From the NCBI GenBank assembly GCA_021847835.1, contig JAJZPR010000011.1, positions 1 to 64,000 on the forward strand: DNA of 64,000 nucleotides, given 5' to 3'. The notes beneath the pieces were generated by a model. The model saw only the letters and a list, made by a program, of their open reading frames with translations. It did no database searches and was not told the DNA's origin. The translations under genes were made by a program, and so were the position numbers. Below, one piece after another: positions 10,778 to 20,172 of the stretch. Source of the stretch: Pseudomonadota bacterium (GTDB taxonomy: Bacteria > Pseudomonadota > Gammaproteobacteria > Burkholderiales > Thiobacillaceae). Position 1 is the first letter of the stretch. Every line of letters starts with the position of its first letter.

Positions 10778-12625
10778 ATGGCCAAAGTACATATTACTGA
10801 CCTTGTCCTGCGCGACGGCCACCAGTCGCTCATCGCCACGCGCATGCAGACCGCCGACATGCTGCCCATCTGCGCCAAGCTCGACTCGGTCGGCTTCTGG
10901 TCGCTGGAAGCCTGGGGCGGCGCCACTTTCGACGCCTGTGTGCGCTTCCTCAAGGAAGACCCCTGGGAGCGGCTGAGGAAATTGCGCAAGGCCCTGCCCA
11001 ACACGCGCATCCAGATGCTCCTGCGCGGCCAGAACCTGCTCGGCTACCGGCATTACTCCGACGACGTGGTGCGCGCCTTCGTGCAAAAAAGCGCCGACAA
11101 CGGCGTCGACGTGTTCCGCATCTTCGACGCCATGAACGACCTGCGCAACATGCAGGTTTCGATCGAAGCCGTAAAAAAAGCCGGCAAGCATGCCGAAGGC
11201 GCAATCTGCTACACCACCAGCCCGGTGCACGATATCCCGCACTTCGTGAAGCTGGCCAGGGGCTTCGCCGAACTGGGCTGCGACACCATTGCCATCAAGG
11301 ACATGGCCGGCCTGCTCACGCCGCACACCGCCTTCGAACTGGTCAAAGCCCTGCGCAAAGCCACCAGCCTGCCGGTGCACACGCACAGCCACGCCACCTC
11401 GGGGCTGTCGCACATGACGCACCTCAAGGCCGTGGAGGCCGGCGCCAGCATCATCGATACCTGCATCGGCGCCTTCGCCGAGGGCGCTTCGCACCCCACC
11501 ACGCAAAGCATGGTCGCAGCGCTCGCCGGCACCGAATACGACACCGGCCTGTCGCTGCCGCTGCTGGAAGAAATCTCCGCCTACTTCAGGGAAGTGCGCA
11601 AGAAATACTGGCAGTTCGAAAGCGATTTCACCGGGGTGGACACGCGCGTGCTCATCAACCAGGTGCCCGGCGGCATGATTTCCAACCTCGCCAATCAGTT
11701 GAAGGAGCAGAGCGCGCTCGACAAAATGGACGCGGTGCTCGAGGAGATCCCGCGCGTGCGCGAGGACCTCGGCTACCCGCCCTTGGTCACCCCCACTTCG
11801 CAGATCGTCGGCACCCAGGCCGTGCTCAATGTCATGACCGGCGCCCGCTACAAGAGCATCACCCAGGAAGTGAAGCTCTACCTGCAGGGCGGCTACGGCA
11901 CCACCCCAGGCAAGGTCAACGAAGAAGTGCGTCAACTCGCCATCGGCAACGTGGATGTGGTGAGCTGCCGCCCCGCCGACCTCATTCCCCCCGAACTCGA
12001 CAAGCTGCGCAACGAAGTCGACAGCCTGGCCAAGTGCGACGAGGACGTGCTGACCTACGCCATGTTCCCGGACCTGGGCCGCACCTTCCTGCAGGAGCGC
12101 GCCGCCGGCAGCCTCAAGCCCGAGCCGCTGCTGCCCATCGAGGCAAGGAACGGCGAAGGCGCGGCGCGCTTTGCCGCCGACGAATTCAACATCACCCTGC
12201 ACGGCGAGACCTACCACATCAAGCTCTCGGCGAGCGGACGTGCGAGCGAAACCCAGCGCCCCTATTTCGTGACCGTGGACGGCGTGTCCGAGGAAGTGCT
12301 GGTGGAGGCGCTGAACGAAGTCGAGATTGCCGGCGGGCATCACGGCAAGGCCAAGAAGCACACCGGAAAAAAGCAGGCCGCCGGCCAGAAGCCCCGCCCC
12401 GCGCACAAGGGCCATGTCACCGCCGCCATGCCCGGCGCCATCGTCGACGTGCTGGTGAAAGCCGGACAGAAGGTCAACGCGGGTGACCCGGTGCTGGTGA
12501 TCGAAGCCATGAAAATGGAAAACGAAGTGCAGGCGCCGGTATCCGGCACCGTCACCGGCATCTTCACCGCCAAGGGCGAGTCGGTGACGCCGGACATGGC
12601 GCTGATCGAGATACAGCCGGAGTGA
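10778..12625 (+). CDS. pycB: Pyruvate carboxylase subunit B (carboxyltransferase plus biotinyl domain)
   Basis: This 615-residue protein has an HMGL-like carboxyltransferase domain (about residues 1-270, with LRDGHQSLIATRM and the metal-site HSHATSGL), a conserved carboxylase domain (about 290-500), a Lys/Ala/Pro linker (about 525-545) and a C-terminal biotinyl domain whose biotin Lys lies in IEAMKMENEV. It transfers carboxyl from biotin to pyruvate to give oxaloacetate. The same architecture serves as oxaloacetate decarboxylase alpha (OadA). Tight pairing with a biotin carboxylase and no membrane subunits favour the anaplerotic role. Confidence 0.88.
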   Translation: MAKVHITDLVLRDGHQSLIATRMQTADMLPICAKLDSVGFWSLEAWGGATFDACVRFLKEDPWERLRKLRKALPNTRIQMLLRGQNLLGYRHYSDDVVRAFVQKSADNGVDVFRIFDAMNDLRNMQVSIEAVKKAGKHAEGAICYTTSPVHDIPHFVKLARGFAELGCDTIAIKDMAGLLTPHTAFELVKALRKATSLPVHTHSHATSGLSHMTHLKAVEAGASIIDTCIGAFAEGASHPTTQSMVAALAGTEYDTGLSLPLLEEISAYFREVRKKYWQFESDFTGVDTRVLINQVPGGMISNLANQLKEQSALDKMDAVLEEIPRVREDLGYPPLVTPTSQIVGTQAVLNVMTGARYKSITQEVKLYLQGGYGTTPGKVNEEVRQLAIGNVDVVSCRPADLIPPELDKLRNEVDSLAKCDEDVLTYAMFPDLGRTFLQERAAGSLKPEPLLPIEARNGEGAARFAADEFNITLHGETYHIKLSASGRASETQRPYFVTVDGVSEEVLVEALNEVEIAGGHHGKAKKHTGKKQAAGQKPRPAHKGHVTAAMPGAIVDVLVKAGQKVNAGDPVLVIEAMKMENEVQAPVSGTVTGIFTAKGESVTPDMALIEIQPE

Positions 12626-12641
12626 CCGAAAAGAACAAATC

Positions 12642-12713
12642 AAAAGGCAAAATTCAAAAAGCAAAAATCAAAAATAAAGAACGCCAGTAGAATCACTTTT
12701 TGCCTTTTGCCTT
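12642..12713. repeat. A/T-rich imperfect inverted repeat before yceF
   Basis: The left arm aaaaggcaaaattcaaaaag (12642-12661) and right arm ctttttgccttttgcctt (12696-12713) can fold into an imperfect hairpin with a loop of about 34 nt. The right arm abuts the yceF ATG, which has no visible Shine-Dalgarno sequence. The A/T-rich, short-unit composition is unlike the flanking genes and suggests a dispersed small palindromic element that inserted between pycB and yceF. Confidence 0.6.
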
Positions 12714-12714
12714 C

Positions 12715-13293
12715 ATGAAACTCGTTCTCGCCTCCACTTCGCGCTACCGCCGCGAACTGCTCTCGCGCCTGCATATTCCTTTCGAGGTAGTCTCGCCAGA
12801 CGTGGACGAAACGCCGCTGCCCGGCGAATCGCCTTCGGAAACCGCGCTCAGGCTGTCCATGCTGAAGGCGCAGGCGACGTCAAGACAGTTCCCGGACGCG
12901 CTCATCATCGGCTCGGACCAGGTATTGATGCTGGAAGCCGAACAACTCGGCAAGCCCGGCAATTTTGCCAATGCCTTCGCACAGTTGAAGAAAATGTCGG
13001 GCAAGGCCATGGTGTTCCACACCGCGCTCACCCTGCTCAACAGCAGGACCGGCCATGCCCAGACCCGCGACGTGCCCACCGTGGTGCACATCCGCAAGCT
13101 CAGCGACGCGCAGATCGAGGCCTACCTCAGGAAAGAGGAGCCCTACGATTGCGCGGGTTCGGCCAAGAGCGAATCGCTCGGCATCGCACTGATGGAGCGC
13201 ATGGACAGCCCCGACCCCACCGCGCTGATCGGCCTGCCCTTGATGGCGCTGACGGAGATGCTGATGAACGAGGGCGTGGATGTGCTGAAATGA
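12715..13293 (+). CDS. yceF: Maf/YceF-type nucleotide pyrophosphatase
   Basis: This 192-residue Maf-fold protein begins LVLASTSRYRRELLSRL, with VSPDVDETP, IIGSDQVL and EPYDCAGSAKSESLG motifs. The late DPTALIGLPL is the YceF-subfamily form, whose characterised member hydrolyses 7-methyl-GTP to the monophosphate, so a house-cleaning role is likely. The start is taken at the ATG of MKLVLAS, because the track's five upstream codons read through a repeat arm. It overlaps the next gene by 4 nt (ATGA). Confidence 0.85.
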   Translation: MKLVLASTSRYRRELLSRLHIPFEVVSPDVDETPLPGESPSETALRLSMLKAQATSRQFPDALIIGSDQVLMLEAEQLGKPGNFANAFAQLKKMSGKAMVFHTALTLLNSRTGHAQTRDVPTVVHIRKLSDAQIEAYLRKEEPYDCAGSAKSESLGIALMERMDSPDPTALIGLPLMALTEMLMNEGVDVLK

Positions 13294-13997
13294 GTACAGG
13301 CACGCTTTACCTGATTCCGGTACCGCTCGGCCCCATCGCAGCGGAAACCTGCCTGCCGCCGGACACGCTGACCGTCGCAAGACGCCTGGAATACTTCGTC
13401 GCCGAGCGCGCCAAGACCGCGCGCGCGCACCTCAAGGCCATGGGCCATCCCAGGCCCTTGCAGGAATTGGTCATTGCCGAACTGAACGAGCACACCAAGG
13501 CAGGCGAAATCGTCGCCCTGCTGGAGCCGTTGAAGGCGGGCCATGACGTGGGGCTGATGTCGGAGGCCGGCTGCCCGGCGGTGGCCGACCCTGGCGCGGA
13601 ACTGGTGAAGGCCGCGCACCGCGAAAACATCCCCGTGGCGCCGCTGATCGGTCCCTCTTCCATCCTGCTCGCGCTGATGGGATCGGGCCTGGGCGGCCAG
13701 CGCTTCTGCTTTCACGGCTACCTGCCGGCCAAGGAACCGGAGCGTGCCCAGAAAGTCCGCGAACTGGAAAAAGCCGCGCGCAAGGACCACGCCACCCAAC
13801 TCTTCATTGAAACGCCCTACCGCAGCGCTGCACTGCTGGAAGCGCTGGCGGCCACGCTGGCGCCGGACACGCCGGTCAGCGTCGGCGCCGACCTCAGCCT
13901 GCCGGGCCAGTTCATCAGGACCGCCAGCGCGAAAAACTGGCGCGGAAAAAGCGAAACGGTGAAGGATCGGCTGGTTGTATTTGGGATAGGCGGCTGA
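13290..13997 (+). CDS. RsmI-like SAM-dependent methyltransferase
   Basis: This 235-residue protein is of the tetrapyrrole-methylase/RsmI fold. It starts GTLYLIPVPLGP and has GLMSEAGCPAVADPG and IGPSSILLALMGSGL, matching the RsmI pattern (MSDAGTPxISDPG, PGPSA) in diverged form. Such paralogues of 16S rRNA 2'-O-ribose methylase I often sit next to yceF/maf. The exact substrate cannot be read from the sequence. Its ATG overlaps the yceF stop, so the two are co-translated. It runs tail to tail into the Rof-like gene with no gap. Confidence 0.8.
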   Translation: MSTGTLYLIPVPLGPIAAETCLPPDTLTVARRLEYFVAERAKTARAHLKAMGHPRPLQELVIAELNEHTKAGEIVALLEPLKAGHDVGLMSEAGCPAVADPGAELVKAAHRENIPVAPLIGPSSILLALMGSGLGGQRFCFHGYLPAKEPERAQKVRELEKAARKDHATQLFIETPYRSAALLEALAATLAPDTPVSVGADLSLPGQFIRTASAKNWRGKSETVKDRLVVFGIGG

Positions 13998-14222
13998 TCA
14001 GAACAAGAGCCAGTCCAGCCTGAGCGCGAGCCTCTCGCCGGATTCGGTCATCGCCTCCAGCCACTCCACGCCTTCACGGGCATAGACATCGAGTGGCAGC
14101 AGGCGATGACGCCCGGCATGTTCGCCTTGCCGCACCTCGATTTCCAGCCACTGCCTTTTCAGCACGGCAAACTCCAGCCGCTCGTGGCTGGCGCAGGTAA
14201 TCGGGCGGTAGGGTTCGTTCAA
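13998..14222 (-). CDS. rof: Rof (YaeO)-like Rho-binding antiterminator
   Basis: This 74-residue protein starts MNEPYRPITCASHERLEF, closely resembling E. coli Rof (MNDTYQPINCDDYDNLEL), and keeps the late EWLEAMTESGERLALRLDWL stretch. Rof binds the Rho hexamer and inhibits Rho-dependent termination. The call rests on recalled similarity at the N-terminus, on size and on the position of the hydrophobic strands. It overlaps the sppA stop by 4 nt and ends the rluC-gph-Rieske-sppA-rof operon, an unusual place for a global termination modulator. Confidence 0.72.
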   Translation of the reverse strand: MNEPYRPITCASHERLEFAVLKRQWLEIEVRQGEHAGRHRLLPLDVYAREGVEWLEAMTESGERLALRLDWLLF

Positions 14223-15157
14223 TGCAGCGGGGAAGCGCCGCCAATCAGCGGCTTCAGCGCCTTGGCCATGCCGATGCCCAGCTTGTCGGCCAGGCGCGAA
14301 GCCAGGTCGTCGCGCGGCGTGAAGTCGATGATGTTCTCGGCCTTGATAATTTCGCGCGCAACGTAATCGGCGCTGCCGTAGGCGTCGGCCAGGCCCAGTT
14401 CGATGCTCCTGGCGCCGCTCCAGACCAGGCCGCTGAACATGTCCGGCGTTTCCTTGAGGCGTTTGCCGCGGCCCTTGCGCACCACGTCGATGAACTGCTG
14501 GTGGATTTCCGTCAGCATGGTCTTGGCGTAGGCTTCCTGCTCGGGGTCGGCCGGCGAGAAGGGGTCGAGGAAGCCCTTGTTCTCGCCTGCGGTCAACAGA
14601 CGGCGCTCGACGCCGAGCTTGTCCATGGCCCTGGTGAAGCCGAAGCCGTCCATGAGCACACCGATGGAGCCGACGATGCTGGCCTTGTCGACGAAGATCT
14701 TGTCGGCGGCGGCAGCGACATAGTAGCCGCCGGAGGCGCAGATGTCGTCCACCACCACGTACAGCGGCGTGGACGGATACTTTGCGCGCAGGCGCTTGAT
14801 TTCATCATAAATCTGGCCCGCCTGCACCGGACTGCCGCCCGGGCTGTTGATGCGCAGGATGACCCCCATGGTGCGCTTGTCCTCGAAAGCCGACTGCAGG
14901 CCGGAAACCACCATGTCGGCACTGACTTCGTCGCTGGCAATCACGCCCTGCATGTCGATCAGCGCGGTATGCTTGCCGAGCACCTTTTCGCTCTGACCCA
15001 TCCAGCCCATGAAGGCGAACAGCAGGATAAATAGATAAAGGAAGGTGAGCGACTTGAAGAAAATCCCCCACTGCCGCGACTTGCGCTGCTCCTGCACCGC
15101 GGCCAGGGCCACTTTTTCCAGTGCCTGCCGTTCCCAGTTGTTGTCCGTGTCGCTCAT
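14219..15157 (-). CDS. sppA: Signal peptide peptidase SppA (single-domain type)
   Basis: This 312-residue inner-membrane serine protease degrades cleaved signal peptides. A membrane anchor spans about residues 33-52 (FFKSLTFLYLFILLFAFMGW). The S49 core shows LRINSPGGS, nucleophile Ser142 in DICASGGYY, VGSIGVLMD, and a Lys at about 194 (GENKGFLDPFS) in the position of the general base of short SppA enzymes. The length fits the short class rather than the 618-residue E. coli form. It overlaps both neighbours by 4 nt. Confidence 0.92.
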   Translation of the reverse strand: MSDTDNNWERQALEKVALAAVQEQRKSRQWGIFFKSLTFLYLFILLFAFMGWMGQSEKVLGKHTALIDMQGVIASDEVSADMVVSGLQSAFEDKRTMGVILRINSPGGSPVQAGQIYDEIKRLRAKYPSTPLYVVVDDICASGGYYVAAAADKIFVDKASIVGSIGVLMDGFGFTRAMDKLGVERRLLTAGENKGFLDPFSPADPEQEAYAKTMLTEIHQQFIDVVRKGRGKRLKETPDMFSGLVWSGARSIELGLADAYGSADYVAREIIKAENIIDFTPRDDLASRLADKLGIGMAKALKPLIGGASPLH

Positions 15158-15513
15158 GTGTTTGCCAGACGATGTTCAGTTAAACAGATTCGATTGTCGC
15201 GCTCTTCCACCGGCAGGCTGGTCAGGCCCTTGCCGCTGCATCTTCCAGTGATGCAATGCCCGTCTTTCGGGCTGTACAGGGCCCCGTGCGTGGCGCAGAT
15301 CAAGTATACGCCGTCATCATCAAAAAACTCACCTTCCTGCCAGTCCAGTTCCACCGGCACATGACCGCACTGGTTGAGAAAGGCATGCGCCACGCCCTGA
15401 TAGCGGATGACGAAAGCCGGCATCGCCTGGCCATGCCAATCGACGGCAAAACGCACGCCCCTGCCGCCATCCGGCAAGTCGCCGGAGGCGCAGATCACGC
15501 GCTGATCGTTCAT
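15154..15513 (-). CDS. Rieske [2Fe-2S] domain protein
   Basis: This 119-residue protein is essentially one Rieske domain. The cluster ligands are visible as CGHVP (CxH) and CATHGALYSP (CxxH), the ferredoxin-like spacing of Rieske proteins. There is no membrane anchor or oxygenase catalytic domain, so it resembles small soluble Rieske ferredoxins of unknown partner. The ATG at 15513 overlaps the stop of the HAD gene (ATGA) and is preferred over the track start at 15531. It overlaps sppA by 4 nt. Confidence 0.85.
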   Translation of the reverse strand: MNDQRVICASGDLPDGGRGVRFAVDWHGQAMPAFVIRYQGVAHAFLNQCGHVPVELDWQEGEFFDDDGVYLICATHGALYSPKDGHCITGRCSGKGLTSLPVEERDNRICLTEHRLANT

Positions 15514-16166
15514 GCGCGGTTCAGCAGCCATGTTTTCACTTCCGCGAAGGTGTCCAGCACCGCGACCGGCGCATGCTCGTGCAAGTCCCCGGGCAGGTGG
15601 GCGCCGTAGCTCACCCCTAGCCTGTCCACCCCGGCATTAACGGCCATCAGCATGTCGTGGCTGGTGTCGCCGATCACCAGGGCCTGGTGCTTTTCCAGCA
15701 TGAGTTCGGCGAGGATTTCCTCGACCATGGCCGGATGCGGCTTGGAATGGGTCTGGTCGGCGCAGCGCGTGGCGGAAAAATACGGCCGCAGTTGCGAATG
15801 ATCGAGCGCGCGCTCCAGGCCTTTCAGGCTCTTGCCCGTGGCCACCGCGAGGGTGAAACCGGCGCCGTGCAGTTCGCGGATGCCCTCCTGCACCCCGCCG
15901 AACAGCGGGATCTCCGCATCGCGGCCCAGATAGTGGTGGCGGTAGCGATCGACCAGCCGGGGATACTCGCCTTCGGGCAGATCGGGCAGCAGGGTCTGCA
16001 AGGCCTGTTGCAGCCCCAGGCCGATGATCTGGCGGCAGGCGCGATCGTCCGGCACCGGGATGCCGACATCGGCGCAGGCCTGCTGGATGGAATCCACGAT
16101 ATGGCCGGCCGAATCCATCAGGGTGCCATCCCAGTCGAAAATCAAAAGCTCATACTGCCTGGGCAT
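15510..16166 (-). CDS. HAD-superfamily phosphatase (phosphoglycolate phosphatase-like)
   Basis: This 218-residue HAD subfamily IA hydrolase has motif I FDWDGTLMDS (nucleophile Asp), motif II VATGK, the motif III Lys in HSKPHPAMV and motif IV IGDTSHDMLMAVNAG. It is similar to Gph-type enzymes commonly found beside rluC in betaproteobacteria. Substrate specificity cannot be set from motifs. It overlaps the end of rluC by 17 nt and the Rieske gene by 4 nt. Confidence 0.85.
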   Translation of the reverse strand: MPRQYELLIFDWDGTLMDSAGHIVDSIQQACADVGIPVPDDRACRQIIGLGLQQALQTLLPDLPEGEYPRLVDRYRHHYLGRDAEIPLFGGVQEGIRELHGAGFTLAVATGKSLKGLERALDHSQLRPYFSATRCADQTHSKPHPAMVEEILAELMLEKHQALVIGDTSHDMLMAVNAGVDRLGVSYGAHLPGDLHEHAPVAVLDTFAEVKTWLLNRA

Positions 16167-17112
16167 CTTTGTCCAACTTATTCAAAAACTGTTGCAGGTC
16201 ATCTGGCAGCGGCGCCTCGAAAATCAAGGGCTCGCCGCTAATTGGATGATTGAAACTCAGCTTGGCGGCATGCAGGAACATGCGTTTCAGGCCCTGCCCG
16301 GCCAGTTCCCTGTTGAGAGGGAAGTTGCCGTATTTGTCGTCGCCGGCGATGGGGTGCTTCAAATAAGCCAGATGCACGCGGATCTGATGCGTGCGGCCGG
16401 TCTTGAGTTCCGCTTCCAGCAGGGTGAAGCCCGGCCAGGTCTTCACGCGGCGGAACACCGTGTGCGCGCTCTGCCCGCCCTCGTCCACGCTGACCCGGCG
16501 TTCGCCCTCACTGGTGACGAACTTGCGCAGCGACAGCTTGACGTTGCGCAGCTCGTCGCGCCAGCGCCCGGTCGCCAGTACGAGATAACGCTTGTCGATG
16601 CGGTGCTGGCGGAAAATATCGTGCAGCGCGGTGAGTGCGCGGCGCTTGATCGCCACCACCAGCACGCCCGAGGTTTCGCGGTCCAGACGATGCGCCAGTT
16701 CCATGAAGCGGAACTGGGGGAATTCCAGGCGCAACTGCTCGATCACGCCGCGGGAAATGCCGCTGCCGCCGTGCACCGCCATGCCGGCGGGCTTGTTCAG
16801 CACGATGATGAACTCGTCCTGGTACAGGATGCGCGGCGCCAGGCGGGGTACGTCCCTTGGCAGGGTCGTGGCCTTGGGCAGGGACTCGGCCACCCGCACC
16901 GGGGGGATGCGCACCTCGTCGCCCGTCTTGAGCTTGTAGCTGGCCTCGGCGCGGCCGCCGTTGACCCGCACCTCGCCCCCGCGCACCAGCTTGTAGATGC
17001 GGCTCTTGGGCACGCCCTTGAGCTGGCCGAGCAGAAAGTTGTCCAGGCGCTGGCCTTCATGGCCCTCGTCCACTTTCACCCGCTTGACCGAAACTTTGCC
17101 TAAGTCATTCAT
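16150..17112 (-). CDS. rluC: 23S rRNA pseudouridine synthase RluC
   Basis: The chosen start at 17112 (MNDLGKVSVKRV) gives 320 residues. An N-terminal S4 RNA-binding domain (GQRLDNFLLGQL, about residues 20-80) is followed by the RluA-family catalytic domain with the active-site Asp in AHRLDRETSG, plus GRTHQIRVHL. RluC modifies U955, U2504 and U2580 in E. coli 23S rRNA. The 74-residue extension in the track runs into the rne promoter region and is not coding. It is divergent from rne, as in many proteobacteria. Confidence 0.93.
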   Translation of the reverse strand: MNDLGKVSVKRVKVDEGHEGQRLDNFLLGQLKGVPKSRIYKLVRGGEVRVNGGRAEASYKLKTGDEVRIPPVRVAESLPKATTLPRDVPRLAPRILYQDEFIIVLNKPAGMAVHGGSGISRGVIEQLRLEFPQFRFMELAHRLDRETSGVLVVAIKRRALTALHDIFRQHRIDKRYLVLATGRWRDELRNVKLSLRKFVTSEGERRVSVDEGGQSAHTVFRRVKTWPGFTLLEAELKTGRTHQIRVHLAYLKHPIAGDDKYGNFPLNRELAGQGLKRMFLHAAKLSFNHPISGEPLIFEAPLPDDLQQFLNKLDKDAQAV

Positions 17113-17502
17113 TTTTAATATACTGAACCGGTTCTTGGCGGTTTCGAACGGCCATCGAACCCGAATCCACCGGTTGTTTTCACCCACCGGCACTTTGCAT
17201 CCACCCCTCGCGCCCGCGCGCCCTGAAAAAAACTCAGAACCGCGACGCCCGCGCCCGTAATGATGCGAAGGAAAAAGTGGTGATACTAACTTAATGTAAC
17301 GTGCATTACGCATACGACTGACTCGGCCACGCATTGCCGGGTCTAAGAAGCAACGCTCGCGTCGAGCAATCTCCGCGGCGTTTTGACCGGACTGAAAAAC
17401 CCTTCAATTATTTTTTGATGACCGTTCTGCTGACCCCAATTCATAGGCCTCACAGACCCTGACGGTTTTTCCGTCCCGTATGCGTGCGCACGGGAGTAAA
17501 AC
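17113..17502. promoter_or_regulatory. rluC-rne divergent regulatory region and rne leader
   Basis: This 390-nt gap holds no convincing gene. On the plus strand a sigma70-like pair, TTGACC (17383-17388) and AATTAT (17406-17411), is separated by 17 nt, predicting a start near 17418 and an rne leader of about 85 nt. RNase E is known in E. coli to control its own mRNA through its 5' UTR, and a structured leader here would fit. The TAATG/CATTA inverted repeat near 17292-17308 is short and of unknown meaning. Confidence 0.5.
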
Positions 17503-20109
17503 ATGAAGCGCATGCTATTCAACGCCACCCAGGCGGAGGAACTGCGGGTGGCCATCGTAGACGGGCAGAAGCTCGTCGACCTGGATATCGAATCCTCTGC
17601 AAAAGAACAACGCAAGAGCAACATCTACAAGGGTGTCATCACCCGCATCGAGCCCAGCCTGGAAGCGGCTTTCGTCGACTACGGCTGCGAGCGCCACGGT
17701 TTCCTGCCGTTCAAGGAAATCGCCCGTTCCTGCGTCAAGGGCTCGGGCCGCCCCGCCGACCTCATCCGCGAGGGCATGGAACTCATCGTGCAGGTGGAAA
17801 AGGACGAGCGCGGCAACAAGGGCGCGGCGCTCACCACCTACGTTTCGCTCGCCGGCCGCTATCTGGTGCTGATGCCCAACAACCCGCGCGGCGGCGGCGT
17901 GTCGCGCCGCATCGAGGGCGAAGACCGCAACGAACTCAAGGATGCCATGGCCGGCCTGGAAGTGCCAGACGGCATGAGCCTGATCGGGCGCACCGCCGGC
18001 ATCGGCCGCACCACCGAAGAACTGCAGTGGGACCTCAACTACCTGCTGCAACTGTGGAAAGCCATCGAAGGCGCGGCCACCAGCCAGACCGGCGCCTTCC
18101 TCATCTACCAGGAAAGCTCGCTCGTCATCCGCGCCATCCGCGACTACTTCCAGCCCGACATCGGCGAAATCCTCATCGACACCGAGGACGTATACGAGCA
18201 GGCGCAGGGCTTCATGGCCCACGTCATGCCCGGCAACGTCAACCGCGTCAAGCTGTACAAGGATGACGTGCCGCTGTTCTCGCGCTTCCAGATCGAGCAC
18301 CAGATCGAATCCGCCTATGCGCGCCAGGTCAACCTGCCCTCCGGCGGCGCCATCGTCATCGACCACACCGAGGCACTGGTGTCCATCGACGTCAACTCGG
18401 CGCGCGCCACCAAGGGCGGCGACATCGAGGAAACCGCCTACCGCACCAACCTGGAAGCGGCCGACGAAATCGCCCGCCAGGCGCGTTTGCGCGACCTCGG
18501 CGGCCTGATCGTCATCGACTTCATCGACATGGAGTCGCAGAAGAACCAGCGCGAAGTGGAAAATCGCCTGCGCGACGCCCTGCACCACGACCGCGCCCGC
18601 GTGCAGATGGGCAAGATCTCGCGCTTCGGCCTGATGGAGCTGTCGCGCCAGCGCCTGCAGCCGTCACTGGGCGAAACCAGCCACCAGCCCTGCCCGCGCT
18701 GCAGCGGCACCGGCCACATCCGCGGCGCCGAGTCCACCGCCCTGCACATCCTGCGCATCCTGCAGGAAGAGGCCATGAAGGAAAACACCGGCGCCATCCA
18801 CGCCCAGGTGCCGGTCGAAGTCGCCACCTTCCTGCTGAACGAAAAGCGCCAGGACATCCATGCCCTGGAAGCCCGCTTCAAGATCAACGTGGTGCTGATC
18901 CCCAACATCCACCTGGAAACGCCTCACTACACCATCGAGCGCGTCAAGCACGAGGATCTCAACCGCGAAGGCACCATCGAGCCCAGCTACAAGATGGTGG
19001 TCGTGCCCGAGGCCGAAAAAGCCTACGCGGCGCGCGAACAGAAACCGGCCGCGCCGGAAGCCATGGTCAAGGGCATCACGCCGTCGCAACCCGCGCCGGT
19101 GATCGTGCCCCAACCCGCTGCCGCACCGGCTGCCGAGCCTTCCGGCCTGATCGGCCGCATCCTCGGCTGGTTCAAGAAGGTTGAACAGCCTGCGCCGCTT
19201 GCCGAGGAGCCCAAGCGCGAAGCCCGCAAGCCTGGCGTTCGCCGCGAGCGTGGAGAGCGTGGAGAGCGTGGAGAGCGCGGCGAACGCCGCGAGCGCCCTG
19301 CCCGCCCGCCGCGCGAAGCGCGCCGCGGCGAGCAGGCGGAAACCGCCGAAACCCGCGCCCCGGAGGCACGTGAAAAGCCGCAGCGCCAGCCCAAGCCACA
19401 GCGCCAGCCCAAGAGCGATCAGGCAGCCCAGGGCGAAGCCCAACGCCAGCCTGCGCAAGCCGGAGAGGTGCCGCAACGCGAAGGCGGCGGACGCCGCCGC
19501 CGTGGCGGACGCGGCGGCGAACGTGGCGAACGCGGTGGCGAACGCGCCCAGCAACAGCCCGATCTGGCCCAGCTTCAGGCAGAGGCTGCGCCGTCCGCAC
19601 GGCCGGCTGCGCCCGTCGAAACTGTCGAGGCGGCCCCCGCCCCTGTCGTGGTGTCCGCGGCCGAGCCTGTAGCCCAACAGGCAGCGCCCGCACCGGTCGC
19701 CGAGGCTCCGGTCGCGATATCTGCGCCGGAAGCAGCCATCCAGGCAGAACCCGCGCCCGCCATCGTTGCCCCGGCCGAACCGATTGCGCCCGCGGGCGTC
19801 ACCGCCAGACCGGAAGACATCCTGAAAACCCTGAACGGCGAAGCCGGACTGAGCCAGATAGAGACGCAAGGCGCATTCGCCCCGACCGCGGAAAGAGAAA
19901 CTGCCGCGCCGGCCGGCCGCCGCCGCCGCCCCCAGCCTGCCACGCCGGCGCAAATGGAGCTCATGCAGGTGGAAACCAGCGCACCTGCCACCGCTCCCCC
20001 GGTTGCCGAGGAGACGCCCGCGCGCACCCACGGCCCGGGCCGCCGCCGCCGAGCCGGCAGCCAGCCAGCCGCCGCCGAGCCGCTGGTTCAGGTGGAAACC
20101 CAGCAGTAA
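17503..20109 (+). CDS. rne: Ribonuclease E
   Basis: This 868-residue endoribonuclease is central to mRNA decay and rRNA/tRNA processing. The N-terminal catalytic half (about residues 1-500) has the S1 domain, the metal-binding Asp regions [13 protein letters not shown] and IVIDFIDME, and the zinc-link CPRCSGTGH near residue 397. The C-terminal half is low-complexity and Arg/Glu/Ala/Pro-rich, with tandem RGERGE units (about residues 582-598), consistent with an RNA-binding and degradosome-scaffold region. The presence of that region separates it from RNase G. A strong hairpin terminator follows the stop. Confidence 0.96.
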   Translation: MKRMLFNATQAEELRVAIVDGQKLVDLDIESSAKEQRKSNIYKGVITRIEPSLEAAFVDYGCERHGFLPFKEIARSCVKGSGRPADLIREGMELIVQVEKDERGNKGAALTTYVSLAGRYLVLMPNNPRGGGVSRRIEGEDRNELKDAMAGLEVPDGMSLIGRTAGIGRTTEELQWDLNYLLQLWKAIEGAATSQTGAFLIYQESSLVIRAIRDYFQPDIGEILIDTEDVYEQAQGFMAHVMPGNVNRVKLYKDDVPLFSRFQIEHQIESAYARQVNLPSGGAIVIDHTEALVSIDVNSARATKGGDIEETAYRTNLEAADEIARQARLRDLGGLIVIDFIDMESQKNQREVENRLRDALHHDRARVQMGKISRFGLMELSRQRLQPSLGETSHQPCPRCSGTGHIRGAESTALHILRILQEEAMKENTGAIHAQVPVEVATFLLNEKRQDIHALEARFKINVVLIPNIHLETPHYTIERVKHEDLNREGTIEPSYKMVVVPEAEKAYAAREQKPAAPEAMVKGITPSQPAPVIVPQPAAAPAAEPSGLIGRILGWFKKVEQPAPLAEEPKREARKPGVRRERGERGERGERGERRERPARPPREARRGEQAETAETRAPEAREKPQRQPKPQRQPKSDQAAQGEAQRQPAQAGEVPQREGGGRRRRGGRGGERGERGGERAQQQPDLAQLQAEAAPSARPAAPVETVEAAPAPVVVSAAEPVAQQAAPAPVAEAPVAISAPEAAIQAEPAPAIVAPAEPIAPAGVTARPEDILKTLNGEAGLSQIETQGAFAPTAERETAAPAGRRRRPQPATPAQMELMQVETSAPATAPPVAEETPARTHGPGRRRRAGSQPAAAEPLVQVETQQ

Positions 20110-20123
20110 GCAGCGTCCGCAGG

Positions 20124-20157
20124 AACGACAAGGGGGCCGCATGGCCCCCTTGTCGTT
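20124..20157. terminator. Bidirectional hairpin terminator between rne and LMW-PTP
   Basis: The 15-nt arms aacgacaagggggcc and ggcccccttgtcgtt are perfect complements around a GCAT loop, 14 nt after the rne stop. A short T run (TTT) ends the plus-strand side. It lies between convergent genes and could serve both strands. The stability is obvious from the sequence; its activity is inferred. Confidence 0.8.
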
Positions 20158-20172
20158 TATGCAGCGGCAATA

